Shown here one piece after another: positions 47,622 to 56,354 of a DNA stretch of 64,000 bases. The stretch is from Anaeropeptidivorans aminofermentans (GTDB lineage: Bacteria; Bacillota; Clostridia; Lachnospirales; UBA5962): the NCBI RefSeq assembly GCF_940670685.1, contig NZ_OW711693.1:3286001-3350000 (forward strand), written 5' to 3'. The number at the start of each line of letters is the position of its first letter. Within the stretch, counting starts at the first letter, position 1. A program made the translations under genes and the position numbers. Below the pieces are notes generated by a model, which was not told where the DNA came from, did not search any database, and was given only the letters and a program-made list of their open reading frames with translations.

Positions 47622-48473
47622 ATGTTTAAAGTAGTAAGAAAAAAAGAACTTAACACCTCCGTTACTTTAATGGAGATTGAGGCCCCTTTTATCGCCAGGA
47701 AAGCCAAGGCCGGCCAGTTCATCATTTTCCGCGTGGATGAAGACGGCGAGCGTGTTCCCCTCACCATAGCCGACACCAATACGGAAACCGGCACGGTTAC
47801 GATTATATTTCAGCAGGTTGGAAGATCAACCATGCTCTTAGCCCAGCTTAACGAAGGAGATTATCTTCTTGACTTTGTTGGCCCCTTAGGTCTTCCTACT
47901 CATGTTGAAGACAATGTTAAAAAAGTATGCATCATCGGCGGCGGCGTTGGCTGCGCTATTGCTTATCCCCAGGCTAAGCACTTTTTCAAAGAAGGTCTTC
48001 ACGTAGATATGATCGCGGGCTTCCGCTCAAAGGACATCGTTTTTCTTGAAGAAGAAATGAAGGCTGTTGCAACGAATCTTTATATTACTACAGACGACGG
48101 CACCTACGGAGAAAAAGGCTTTGTTACAGATAAGCTTAAATCCCTTATAGACGCCGGAAACAATTATGATCTCGTTATCGCCATAGGACCTATTCCTATG
48201 ATGAAATTCGTTTCAAAGACTACAGAGCCTTACGGCATTAAGACCCTTGTTTCCTTGAACCCGATTATGATAGACGGAACAGGTATGTGCGGCGGCTGCC
48301 GTGTTTCCGTAGGCGGAGAAATAAAATTTGCCTGCGTTGACGGCCCCGACTTTGACGGACATAAGGTAGATTTTGATGAGCTTATGAGAAGAAACACCTT
48401 CTACCGCGGAGAAGAAACACATAGCAGAGAAAATTGCAGACTTTTCAATCAGGGAGGTAAGGAAAATGCCTAA
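47622..48473 (+). CDS. Small subunit of NADH-dependent ferredoxin:NADP+ oxidoreductase (NfnA type)
   Basis: 283 residues. A FAD domain (PFIARKAKAGQFIIFRVDED, ERVPLTIADT) is followed by an NAD-binding part (CIIGGGVGCAIAYPQAKHF) and a C-terminal 2Fe-2S segment with MCGGCRVSV and KFACVDGPDFDGHKVDF. This matches the electron-bifurcating NfnA and the sulfide dehydrogenase/dihydroorotate dehydrogenase electron-transfer subunits. It overlaps the next gene by 8 bases, so the two subunits are coupled. In anaerobes the complex links NADH, NADPH and ferredoxin pools. Confidence 0.9.
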   Translation: MFKVVRKKELNTSVTLMEIEAPFIARKAKAGQFIIFRVDEDGERVPLTIADTNTETGTVTIIFQQVGRSTMLLAQLNEGDYLLDFVGPLGLPTHVEDNVKKVCIIGGGVGCAIAYPQAKHFFKEGLHVDMIAGFRSKDIVFLEEEMKAVATNLYITTDDGTYGEKGFVTDKLKSLIDAGNNYDLVIAIGPIPMMKFVSKTTEPYGIKTLVSLNPIMIDGTGMCGGCRVSVGGEIKFACVDGPDFDGHKVDFDELMRRNTFYRGEETHSRENCRLFNQGGKENA

Positions 48474-49857
48474 TATGGCCCCAAATAAAACCGCTATGCC
48501 GGAACAGGACCCGAATGTAAGAAATAAGAACTTTTTAGAAGTAGCAACAGGCTACACAGAAGAAATGGCAAAAGAAGAAGCCGAAAGATGTTTGAACTGC
48601 AAGCATAAGCCCTGCGTTTCCGGCTGCCCCGTTAACGTAAGAATACCTGAATTCATTATGCAGGTAAAAGACGGCAACTTTGAAGAAGCTTATAAAATAA
48701 TAACTTCTACAAACACTTTGCCTGCTGTATGCGGAAGAGTTTGCCCTCAGGAGAGCCAGTGCGAAAGCAAATGCGTAAGAGGCATTAAAAACGAGCCTGT
48801 AGGCATCGGAAGACTTGAGCGCTTCGTAGCTGACTGGTATATGAAAAATGTAGAAGCAAAGGCTGAAAAAGTTTCTTCAAACGGCCATAAGGTGGCTGTA
48901 ATCGGCGCAGGTCCTTCCGGCCTTACCTGTGCAAGCGACCTTGCAAAATTAGGCTATGAAGTTACTATTTTCGAAGCCTTCCATACAGCCGGCGGCGTTC
49001 TTGTTTACGGTATTCCCGAATTCAGATTGCCAAAGGCAATTGTTAAAAAAGAAGTTGAAAACCTTGAAGCCATGGGCGTTAAGATTATGACAAATATGGT
49101 TATCGGAAAGGTTTTATCCATAGACGAGCTTTTTGAAGACGGTTTTGAAGCCGTATTCGTAGGCTCAGGCGCAGGGCTTCCGGCATTTATGGGAATCCCC
49201 GGCGAAGGTCTTGTAGGCGTATATTCCGCCAATGAGTTCCTTACACGTATTAACCTTATGAAAGCTTACAAAGACGACAGCGACACCCCTATTAAAAAGA
49301 GCAAGCGCATTGCAGTAGTAGGCGGCGGAAACGTTGCCATGGACGCTGCAAGATGTGCTAAGAGAATCGGTGCAGAGGAAGTTTATATTGTATATAGACG
49401 CGGTTTAGAAGAAATGCCTGCAAGACTTGAAGAAGTTCACCATGCACAGGAAGAAGGCATTATTTTCAAAAACCTTACAAACCCTGTAAAAATAGTAGGC
49501 GATGAAAACGGCTTCGTATGCGGTATGGAATGCATCGAAATGGAGCTTGGAGAGCCTGATGCTTCCGGCAGAAGAAGACCTGTTGCAAAAGACAATTCCA
49601 ACTTCATTCTTGATGTAGATGCAGTTGTTATGGCTATCGGAACTTCTCCGAACCCGCTTATCAGAACCACAACAGACGGCCTTGAAGCCAACAAATGGGG
49701 CTGCCTTGTGGCAAACGACAAAATGGCTACAACCCGCGAAGGCGTATTTGCCGGCGGAGACGCCGTTTCCGGCGCAGCTACCGTTATCAATGCCATGGGC
49801 GCAGGTAAAACTGCCGCTGCTTCCATTGATGAGTATATCAAAAACAAAAATAAGTAA
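48466..49857 (+). CDS. Large subunit of NfnAB or NADPH-dependent glutamate synthase-like protein
   Basis: 463 residues with GGGAGGTAAGG upstream inside the previous gene. The N-terminus has two 4Fe-4S motifs (CLNCKHKPCVSGCPV and CGRVCPQESQCESKCV). Two nucleotide-binding sites follow: AVIGAGPSGLTCASDLAKLG for FAD and IAVVGGGNVAMDAARCAKR for NADPH. The end EGVFAGGDAVSGAATVINAM binds flavin. Its length and partner fit NfnB, which catalyses NADP+ reduction with NADH and reduced ferredoxin; many databases call it GltA. No glutamate synthase large subunit is linked, favouring the Nfn role. Confidence 0.92.
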   Translation: MPNMAPNKTAMPEQDPNVRNKNFLEVATGYTEEMAKEEAERCLNCKHKPCVSGCPVNVRIPEFIMQVKDGNFEEAYKIITSTNTLPAVCGRVCPQESQCESKCVRGIKNEPVGIGRLERFVADWYMKNVEAKAEKVSSNGHKVAVIGAGPSGLTCASDLAKLGYEVTIFEAFHTAGGVLVYGIPEFRLPKAIVKKEVENLEAMGVKIMTNMVIGKVLSIDELFEDGFEAVFVGSGAGLPAFMGIPGEGLVGVYSANEFLTRINLMKAYKDDSDTPIKKSKRIAVVGGGNVAMDAARCAKRIGAEEVYIVYRRGLEEMPARLEEVHHAQEEGIIFKNLTNPVKIVGDENGFVCGMECIEMELGEPDASGRRRPVAKDNSNFILDVDAVVMAIGTSPNPLIRTTTDGLEANKWGCLVANDKMATTREGVFAGGDAVSGAATVINAMGAGKTAAASIDEYIKNKNK

Positions 49858-49888
49858 TAAAACCTTTCGTCTATTAAGACAGTTATAT

Positions 49889-49919
49889 AAAAAGCTGAGG
49901 ATAAAATCCTCAGCTTTTT
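49889..49919 (+). terminator. Terminator of the nfn operon
   Basis: AAAAAGCTGAGGAT-AAA-ATCCTCAGCTTTTT, perfect and T-rich on both strands, serving the convergent S66 gene as well. Confidence 0.95.
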
Positions 49920-49939
49920 GAATTATTAAAAAATGTTTA

Positions 49940-50839
49940 TTAAGGAATATTGCAAAAAGTCATCCATTGATTATCCGCATCAAGCTTCGCATTCATACCG
50001 ATAGGCAGTATTGCGTGCTTTGCGCCATGGCCGAAATCATCTGTGTAAACAACAGGAATACGGTATTTAGCACCAAAGCGCGCTAGGCAGCGCAATAAAT
50101 CCTCCGGAGCATTAAGGGCATAATGTCCGAAAATTAGTCCGGAAACGTTTTTCATGAATCTGCTTTGGCCGATAAAAGCAAGGTATGAGCTTACTTCTCC
50201 TACGCCGCTGAATTTTTCATGATCTTCTAAGAACAAAAGGTATTTTTTATCAGCATTATACTGAAAATTTTCATTGGCAAGCATTAGGCCGAAGAGCGCA
50301 GTGTATCCGCCTATAAGCGTACCCTCGCAAACACCGCCGTGCAAGGTTTTCCAATTGCTGTTGCTTATAAATCGGTCTGCCTGAAACCCTTCCACAAAAT
50401 GAGAACAAAACTGCATGTAATCATAATGCCGCAGGTCTGAAAACTCCCCTGCTCCCATGCCATAGTAAGTAATCAGACCTGTTTGAGCATAAATTGCATT
50501 GAGTATAGAAGTGCCATCACTGTAGCTGCTGAATATTTTCGGGTGACGCCGGATATTATCATAATCAATCAGCGGCAGAATCTCCGCTGCACTTGCACCA
50601 CCGTTAAATAAAACCATTTGTACACTGCCATCTGCCACAAGGGAATTTAAATCGGCGGCTCGTTCCTCCGCACTAGCGGCATAGCCGTAAGTATCCTTTT
50701 GAAAGTTATCACCGAGTTTTATTCTAAATCCAAGGCGTTCTATTGCGGCAAAGGCAGGAATATAGCGCCCCATATCAGCCACATGACTTGGACAAAATAT
50801 CCCGATTGTTCCGTTAATATTCAGTCTCTTTGCTTGCAT
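49940..50839 (-). CDS. S66-family LD-carboxypeptidase / MccF-like peptidase
   Basis: 299 residues, starting at the ATG preceded by GGAGGAGG; a longer frame begins at 50866 without such a site. The N-terminal domain reads GTIGIFCPSHVADMGRYIPA and, with the nucleophile serine, IFSSYSDGTSILNAIYAQ; the NGGASAAEILPLIDYD segment matches the GGxxAxxLLxxLDYD motif. C-terminal GHYALNAPEDLL and GHGAKHAILPIGMNAKLD supply the Glu/His region. S66 enzymes trim muropeptides, and the MccF branch cleaves microcin-C-type nucleotide peptides. The lack of a signal peptide favours the cytosolic MccF/LD-carboxypeptidase role. Confidence 0.85.
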   Translation of the reverse strand: MQAKRLNINGTIGIFCPSHVADMGRYIPAFAAIERLGFRIKLGDNFQKDTYGYAASAEERAADLNSLVADGSVQMVLFNGGASAAEILPLIDYDNIRRHPKIFSSYSDGTSILNAIYAQTGLITYYGMGAGEFSDLRHYDYMQFCSHFVEGFQADRFISNSNWKTLHGGVCEGTLIGGYTALFGLMLANENFQYNADKKYLLFLEDHEKFSGVGEVSSYLAFIGQSRFMKNVSGLIFGHYALNAPEDLLRCLARFGAKYRIPVVYTDDFGHGAKHAILPIGMNAKLDADNQWMTFCNIP

Positions 50840-50918
50840 ATATAAAACCTCCTCCAAGCATTTCACTGTATCAAAAAATAGCTTTTGACTTTATCTATGA
50901 TAATAGCATGGTCTTCTA

Positions 50919-51043
50919 TAGTAATATAGCTTTAAGGCAGTAACAAAAAACTATTTTTCATAAACGGCTTTATCTATAGAAGCGCTTAAATGAAGCCATT
51001 CAAAATATACGCTTTTTGTTACCCTATTTAAGGTATATCACTA
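50919..51043. repeat. Family A repeat, copy 4
   Basis: 125 bp, ends TAGTAATATA / TATATCACTA, inner arms GTAACAAAAAAC / GCTTTTTGTTAC. Nearly identical to the copy at 43735. Confidence 0.88.
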
Positions 51044-51141
51044 TATCCTGTGTCTAGGATGAACTCATAGGACGTTTCGCATTTGCCGTATAAAAATAAA
51101 ATAAGAGCTGAAAAACTGATTTTCCTAAAATGCAGCTTCTG

Positions 51142-51162
51142 CCGTCCCTTTGAAAGGGACGG
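51142..51162. terminator. Short perfect hairpin
   Basis: CCGTCCCTTT-G-AAAGGGACGG, followed by TAAAATATAAATTTATTTC on the plus strand. Role uncertain; possibly one of two hairpins between the SDR and S66 genes. Confidence 0.5.
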
Positions 51163-51230
51163 TAAAATATAAATTTATTTCAGAAACCTTAACCGGATAT
51201 CCTCTGTCTTTATACCTTTTATATTAAATA

Positions 51231-51266
51231 AATACCGATACCGCCTTTCAAGGCGGTATCGGTATT
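51231..51266 (-). terminator. Terminator of the SDR gene
   Basis: AATACCGATACCGCCTT pairs with AAGGCGGTATCGGTATT over 17 bases, with TTTATTTAATAT following on the minus strand. Confidence 0.85.
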
Positions 51267-51420
51267 TATTTTCTTTTTTATTATAAAAATAAGATATTAT
51301 CATACGAATCCTATCGCCTTAAAATTATTACTATATATCTTAAAAGCCAACTGCCTCCAGAGACACAATGGAAAACAGCTTAATCCGTTTTGAGAAATCG
51401 ATACTTTTTAACAGTAATTT

Positions 51421-52179
51421 TTAGTAAGCTGTCCAGCCGGAGTCTGCTACGATTTCCGCTCCGTTAATGAAGCTTGAATCGTCTGATGCAAGGAAAAGCG
51501 CTATGGAAGCAATTTCATCAGGGGTCCCCATACGGGCCATATTGGCGCCGCCTGCCTGGGCCATTTTAATACCTAAGGGGCTTGGGTTTGTTATGCCTAC
51601 GCCGATTTCCGATGCAACGCCGCCGGGGCATATTACATTGCAGCGTATGCCCTGAGACGCATACATATAGCCTATATTTTTCGTCATGCCTACAAGGCCG
51701 AATTTAGAAGCCGTATAAGAGGCACCGGCACGGCCGCCGTTTAAACCGCCGATGGAAGCTACGTTAATGATATTGCCGTGGCCTTGGGAAAGCATCACGT
51801 TAACTGCCTTTCTGCATGAATAGAAAGGACCGCTTAAATTAACATCTATGATTTTATGCCATAATTCGTCGGTAACTTCTGCCACAGGCATCATTTCATC
51901 CATAATGCCTGCGTTGTTTACCAAAATATCAATACGACCAAACTCTTTAATTGCTGTGTCAATCATCAGTTCATTGTCTTCTTTTTTAGACACATCACAG
52001 CGGAAAGGAATAATCTTGCCTTCATAGCCCTCTGCTTCTTTGGCTAATTCCTCAAGGCGTTCAGCTCTTCTTGCGGCGGCAATTACCTGTGCCCCTTCTT
52101 TTGCAAAAAGAAGGGCGATCGAACGGCCCATACCGGAGCTTGCCCCTGTTACAACAGCAACTTTACCTTTCAATTTCAT
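51421..52179 (-). CDS. Short-chain dehydrogenase/reductase
   Basis: 252 residues, classical SDR: VAVVTGASSGMGRSIALLFA (TGxxxGxG cofactor loop), DILVNNAGIM, the catalytic NVASIGGLNGGRAGASYTAS with YxxxK (YTASK), and a family-typical end with FINGAEIVADSGWTAY. It uses NAD(P)H to oxidise or reduce a secondary alcohol, a sugar or an acyl carrier substrate; the arginine after VIAAARRAER hints at NADPH preference. GGGAGG lies upstream. Monocistronic, between two gene-poor spaces. Confidence 0.93.
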   Translation of the reverse strand: MKLKGKVAVVTGASSGMGRSIALLFAKEGAQVIAAARRAERLEELAKEAEGYEGKIIPFRCDVSKKEDNELMIDTAIKEFGRIDILVNNAGIMDEMMPVAEVTDELWHKIIDVNLSGPFYSCRKAVNVMLSQGHGNIINVASIGGLNGGRAGASYTASKFGLVGMTKNIGYMYASQGIRCNVICPGGVASEIGVGITNPSPLGIKMAQAGGANMARMGTPDEIASIALFLASDDSSFINGAEIVADSGWTAY

Positions 52180-52570
52180 AATCTAAGCCTCCCTTATCTT
52201 TATTGTTAAAATCAGGTCAATCCTAATTATAAAAATAATATAGCTGATTAACCTAAAATATAGTAATATAATCTGAATTTACAAGAATCTATACATAATA
52301 AAGGAATATGCCAAGAGGCTTCGTTAAGACCGTATCTTTGGGATAACCTTTACCATATAATTGTAAATGTTTGTGATTAATATGTCAATTTATTAAAGGT
52401 TAAAATATTTAACTATGATGATTTTTATATATAATACCTATAGGCTATAAGTATTTGCTTTATATTGGGAGGCACTGTTTTTCGCTTTTGAAATTTTATT
52501 TGCCTATATTAAATTTAATAAGTATTTGTTGCTTTCTTATAAAAAATTTACTATAAATGCGCTAAATGTC
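52180..52570. other. Gene-free AT-rich stretch
   Basis: No gene, RNA or clear hairpin seen between the NUDIX and SDR genes, which are transcribed in the same direction. Confidence 0.5.
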
Positions 52571-53032
52571 TTATAATCTTTTACAGAAAGCAATATATGC
52601 TTTCATGCCCTTAACTACAGGGGGAGATAAATTTTCGGGAATATCATCTATGGGAAAAAACTTAAGCTCTAGCACCTCGTCCAACTGGGGTATCAGCTCC
52701 CCTGCATAATCTTTGCAGATATAAAGGATTTCTATATTTGAAACCTCGTCGCCGTTGGGATATATATAATGCAATTCAGGGCCTGAAAATACGCCGAATA
52801 AATCAAGTTTATTTGCCCTTAGTCCTGTTTCTTCAAATAATTCCCTTTGGGCGGCTTCTTCTACTATTTCGTCAATCTCCACAGCGCCGCCTGCATAGGC
52901 CCAGCAATTATTATCTTTTCTTAATTGCAATAATATTTCGTTTTTTTCATTTACTGCAATGACACTCGCTCCGCATTGGAGAATAGGTCTTTTGCCTACA
53001 AGCTTTCTCATTGATTTTATATATTCCTTCAA
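52571..53032 (-). CDS. NUDIX hydrolase
   Basis: 153 residues. The NUDIX box reads GGAVEIDEIVEEAAQRELFEETGL, i.e. GX5EX7REUXEEXGU with the metal-binding glutamates (shown in parts: AQRELFEETGL near residue 60). Flanking segments (GASVIAVNEKNEILLQLRK, DEVLELKFFPIDDIPENL) match small cytosolic NUDIX proteins that hydrolyse nucleoside diphosphate derivatives. No partner fixes the substrate. GGAGGG lies upstream. Confidence 0.92.
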   Translation of the reverse strand: MKEYIKSMRKLVGKRPILQCGASVIAVNEKNEILLQLRKDNNCWAYAGGAVEIDEIVEEAAQRELFEETGLRANKLDLFGVFSGPELHYIYPNGDEVSNIEILYICKDYAGELIPQLDEVLELKFFPIDDIPENLSPPVVKGMKAYIAFCKRL

Positions 53033-53504
53033 AAAATTCCCTCCTTACCTTTTTGATTTAGTTATATAACTTTCTGTTTTATACTCAAATTCATACCAAA
53101 TAACCCTATTGTCAAATGGAACAGGAAAAAACCTGACTGGATTAAAATATCGTTTACATCATTTGATTCTATAGTATTTTGCGGAGCAAAAATCTTATTC
53201 TTTTTCTCTTATTTTATATCCTCCAAAACCACATATTGGCAGCAGTATAAAAAACAAATAGATGATATATCCCTTCTTTTTAAATTCTATCTCTGTTATA
53301 ATTAATAGGGAATGCTTCTACCTTATCTATTGTTTTTTATCATAAACAGATAATATTACAAAGAGCAAAGGATTATTTTAAAAAAGTATTAAACTTACCG
53401 TAATTTTCTTCGTATAATTACTTAGAAAGAAAGGATACGTATTATAGATTCTCTTTCAATTTTAGCGAATTAATGCTTTATACTATATAAAAAGGAGGTA
53501 CAGC
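53033..53504. other. Leader of the NfeD-flotillin pair, no gene
   Basis: Divergent AT-rich region of about 470 bases. AAAAAGGAGG is the ribosome binding site of the plus-strand gene. I see no gene or recognisable RNA. Confidence 0.5.
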
Positions 53505-54161
53505 ATGCTAACCTTTTTTAAAATATGTTTTGGTGTAGGCTTAGGATATGCAGTTTTGGGCTTTATCCTCGGCCACATATTCAGTGCCTTTGATATCGGC
53601 GGAGACAGCGGAGACATTGATTTGGATTTCGGCGGAGATTTAGGTGGCGACTTAGGCGGTGACCTTGGCGGCGATTTCGGGGGAGACTTGGGCGGTGACC
53701 TTAGCGGCGATTTAAGCATTCACGGCGACGGCCATTTCGATACCGGCACCCATAATATTTCACCTCTAAAGCCTGCGTGCATTGCCGCGTTTATAACCGT
53801 TTTAGGCGGTTCAGGCATGCTTTTTTATCCGAATTTCGGCCCTCTTTTATCTCTTATGGCAGGGTCAACCTTAGGCCTTTTCACTGCATTTTTAATGTTC
53901 AGATTAATCATTGTTCCTCTCAATAAAGCCCAGAATACCAGCGCTGTTGAAATTCAAAGCCTTATCGGCCATGACGCTGTCGTTACGGAAAAAATACCCC
54001 AGGGGGGATTTGGAAAAATTACCTACAGGATTAACGGAAATATTTATTCTGCTCCGTCAAAAAGTGAGGACGGCAATGAAATATCCAGAAATACTTATGT
54101 TGAAATTGCGCATATTGAAAAAAACACTTATTTCGTAGCACCAAAGGCATCAAGAAACTAA
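53505..54161 (+). CDS. NfeD-like membrane protein with a GGDLGGD repeat
   Basis: 218 residues with AAAAAGGAGG upstream. A first membrane helix (FKICFGVGLGYAVLGFILGH) is followed by a low-complexity GGDLGGDLGGDFGGD repeat, about ten units rich in aspartate and glycine (residues 28-68). Two more helices follow (CIAAFITVLGGSGMLFYP, LLSLMAGSTLGLFTAFLMF), then a small beta domain (IGHDAVVTEKIPQGGFGKIT) like the NfeD OB fold. NfeD proteins pair with flotillins, and a flotillin follows after 80 bases. The Asp-Gly repeat between helices is unusual and might bind calcium. Confidence 0.82.
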   Translation: MLTFFKICFGVGLGYAVLGFILGHIFSAFDIGGDSGDIDLDFGGDLGGDLGGDLGGDFGGDLGGDLSGDLSIHGDGHFDTGTHNISPLKPACIAAFITVLGGSGMLFYPNFGPLLSLMAGSTLGLFTAFLMFRLIIVPLNKAQNTSAVEIQSLIGHDAVVTEKIPQGGFGKITYRINGNIYSAPSKSEDGNEISRNTYVEIAHIEKNTYFVAPKASRN

Positions 54162-54241
54162 TTAACTTTAAGGATTTTTGAAGGATAGGCTTTACGCTTC
54201 ATTCCTTTTAAGAATTAATAAATATAAATGGAGGGGTTATA

Positions 54242-55714
54242 TTGCCAATTGATTTTGGAGTTTTGACAACAGTTCTTGCTATACTGTTCGTAATTTTCCT
54301 ATTAATATTAAGTGTCGTAGCTCTTTGGAAGAAAGTTCCTCAGGACAAAGCCCTTGTAGTTACAGGCCTTAAGAAAAGAGTTATTTCCGGCGGCGGCGGT
54401 CTTGTTGTGCCCATGCTTGAACGCACCGACAGAATTTCTCTTGAAAACATGAAAATCGAAGTTAAAACTGCCGGCGCTCTTACAGAACAAGGCGTTGACA
54501 TCGTTGCCGACGGTGTTGCGGTTATTAAGGTAAAAAGCGACAAGGAATCCATTCTTGCGGCTGTTGAGCAGTTTAACACAGGTAACGAAGCAAAAACCAT
54601 AAACGTTATCGAAGACATAGCAAAGGACGTTCTTGAAGGTAAGCTCCGTGAGATTATTTCTAAACTTACTGTTGAGGAAATATATAAGGACAGAGAGAAG
54701 TTCGCTTCTCAGGTTCAGGAAGTAGCCGCTTTAGACCTTGCTGATATGGGTCTTGAAATAAAGGCATTCACTATAAGAGATATTTCCGATGATAACGGAT
54801 ACTTACAGGCTCTTGGTAAAAAGCGTATTTCAGAAGTTAAAAGAGATGCCGAAATTGCCGAGGCCGAAGCATCAAAAGAAACAAAGATAAAAACAGCCGA
54901 AGCCAACCGTCTTGGAGAAGAAGCAAGGCTTATCTCTGAAACCCAGATTGCCGAAGCTGCAAAAGAAAAAGAGCTTAAGGTTCAGGCCTACAGAAAAGAT
55001 CAGGAATCTTCAAGGGCTTCTGCCGACCTTGCTTACGAGATTGAAGCAAATATCGTTAAAAAGCAGGTTACTGAAACTGAAATGCAGATAGAAATCGTTA
55101 AGCGCCAAAAAGAAATAGAAGTAAACGAGGTTAATAAACAGCTTGCTGAAACCCAGATGCAGATAGAAATCGTTAAGAAGCAGAAGGAAACAGAGCTTGC
55201 GACCCAAGAAGCAGTCCGCAGAGAGCAGGAGCTTGAAGCAACCGTAGTTAAAGAAGCAGATGCCGATAAATACCGTAAGGAAAAAGAGGCAGAAGCCGCT
55301 AAATACAAAGAAATACAAAACGCTCAGGCCCGCGCCGAAGCCATTCGCCTTGAAGGTATGGCAAAGAGTGAAGCCAGGAAGCTTGAAGGTATGGCAGAAG
55401 TCGATATTATCCGTGAAAAGGGTTTTGCAGAAGCAGAAGCAATGACTAAAAAAGCAGAAGCTTATAAGCTTTATAACGACGCGGCTATTACCCATATGAT
55501 TATAGAAAAGCTTCCTGAAATTGCCGCAAATGTTGCCGCTCCTCTTGCAAAAACTGAAAAAATCGTTGTTGTTGATAACGGCGGCGGTGATAAAAGCGGA
55601 GCAGCAAAGGTTTCCGGCTACGTAACAGATATTGTTGCAAGCCTTCCTGAAACTGTAGAAGCAATTACAGGCGTTAATATTAAAGAAACATTATCAAGAG
55701 CAACAAAAAAATAA
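54242..55714 (+). CDS. Flotillin / SPFH-domain membrane scaffold protein
   Basis: 490 residues from a TTG start after GGAGGGG. One N-terminal membrane helix (VLAILFVIFLLILSVVALW) is followed by the SPFH domain (PQDKALVVTGLKKRVISGGG ... TAGALTEQGVDIVADGVAVI) and a long coiled coil with repeated QIEIVKRQKEIEV and EAEA stretches ending near residue 430. Its length and layout match FloT/YqiK. It forms oligomeric lipid-domain scaffolds on the inner membrane. It is operonic with the NfeD-like gene upstream, the conserved arrangement. Confidence 0.93.
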   Translation: MPIDFGVLTTVLAILFVIFLLILSVVALWKKVPQDKALVVTGLKKRVISGGGGLVVPMLERTDRISLENMKIEVKTAGALTEQGVDIVADGVAVIKVKSDKESILAAVEQFNTGNEAKTINVIEDIAKDVLEGKLREIISKLTVEEIYKDREKFASQVQEVAALDLADMGLEIKAFTIRDISDDNGYLQALGKKRISEVKRDAEIAEAEASKETKIKTAEANRLGEEARLISETQIAEAAKEKELKVQAYRKDQESSRASADLAYEIEANIVKKQVTETEMQIEIVKRQKEIEVNEVNKQLAETQMQIEIVKKQKETELATQEAVRREQELEATVVKEADADKYRKEKEAEAAKYKEIQNAQARAEAIRLEGMAKSEARKLEGMAEVDIIREKGFAEAEAMTKKAEAYKLYNDAAITHMIIEKLPEIAANVAAPLAKTEKIVVVDNGGGDKSGAAKVSGYVTDIVASLPETVEAITGVNIKETLSRATKK

Positions 55715-55813
55715 AAGACCAAGAATTTAAAAGCCAGACTTTTAAATTTTAATATAGCATTTGCTGCGGCTTATAAAAGCAAATGAAATAATTCTCTATC
55801 CTTTATTATTATA

Positions 55814-55848
55814 AAAAACCACGGCGGCTTTTGCTTCCGTGGTTTTTA
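55814..55848 (+). terminator. Terminator of the flotillin operon
   Basis: AAAAACCACGG pairs with CCGTGGTTTTT, followed by TACG, about 100 bases past the stop. Confidence 0.85.
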
Positions 55849-56048
55849 CGTTTATATTCTTTATCACTTCTTCATAATAAATTTACTATAGATGCATCAT
55901 AATAAAACAAGTAAATAAATGCCACAAAAGGCTTATATTTGGAATAGGCTTTTTCGGCTGCTTTACTTCTGGCAGGCTGCCGGCATCCATCTAAACAATA
56001 ATATGTATTGAAAAATCGTGTTTATGCAGGGGACCAGCCTGTCTCCAT

Positions 56049-56253
56049 CTAAAATTACAGTAAGAAAAACCGTATATTTTATACTTAGTGAACCTGAAAA
56101 TACTTACAGTGAAGCTAGGTGAATATTCCCTTATAGTCAACAAAGATCTTTTCATTTTTGTTTACTATAAATGGTTTAATATAAGCGTTTCTATGTATTT
56201 AAGCCCTTTATGAAAAATAAGTTTTTCTTACTGCCTTATAACTGTTTTACTTT
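56049..56253. repeat. Family A repeat split by a nested element
   Basis: The left arm (ACAGTAAGAAAAACCGTATA) and right arm (AAATAAGTTTTTCTTACTG) match family A, but an 82-bp segment at 56086-56167 separates them, with ends TAGTGAAC / GTTTACTA. The outer element resumes directly after it. Confidence 0.7.
56086..56167. repeat. Family D short inverted element, nested
   Basis: 82 bp, ends TAGTGAACCTGAAAA and GTTTACTA, with CCCTTATAGTCAACAAA near the right. A relative at 62944-63040 shares AACTTGAAAA, the GGCTGGTAA middle and ATAGTTAACAAAC. Confidence 0.6.
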
Positions 56254-56354
56254 ATATAAATATATGCAAGAGTATCTCTAGTTCACAGTGCAATCCCTTT
56301 TACAACGGAAAATCTTATCCCTTTTATTATATCGCTGTAAAAGCCCCTGTTTTT

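Noticed and set aside
43735-51043. The TAGTAATATA repeats as transcription terminators
   Set aside because: They are long (125 bp), occur both between and beside genes without a T-run at the stem base, and one copy interrupts a former coding region, so mobile repeats explain them better.
53483-53719. 78-codon minus-strand frame rich in PPKSPPKSPP
   Set aside because: This is the reverse reading of the GGDLGGD repeat in the NfeD-like gene and has no independent support.
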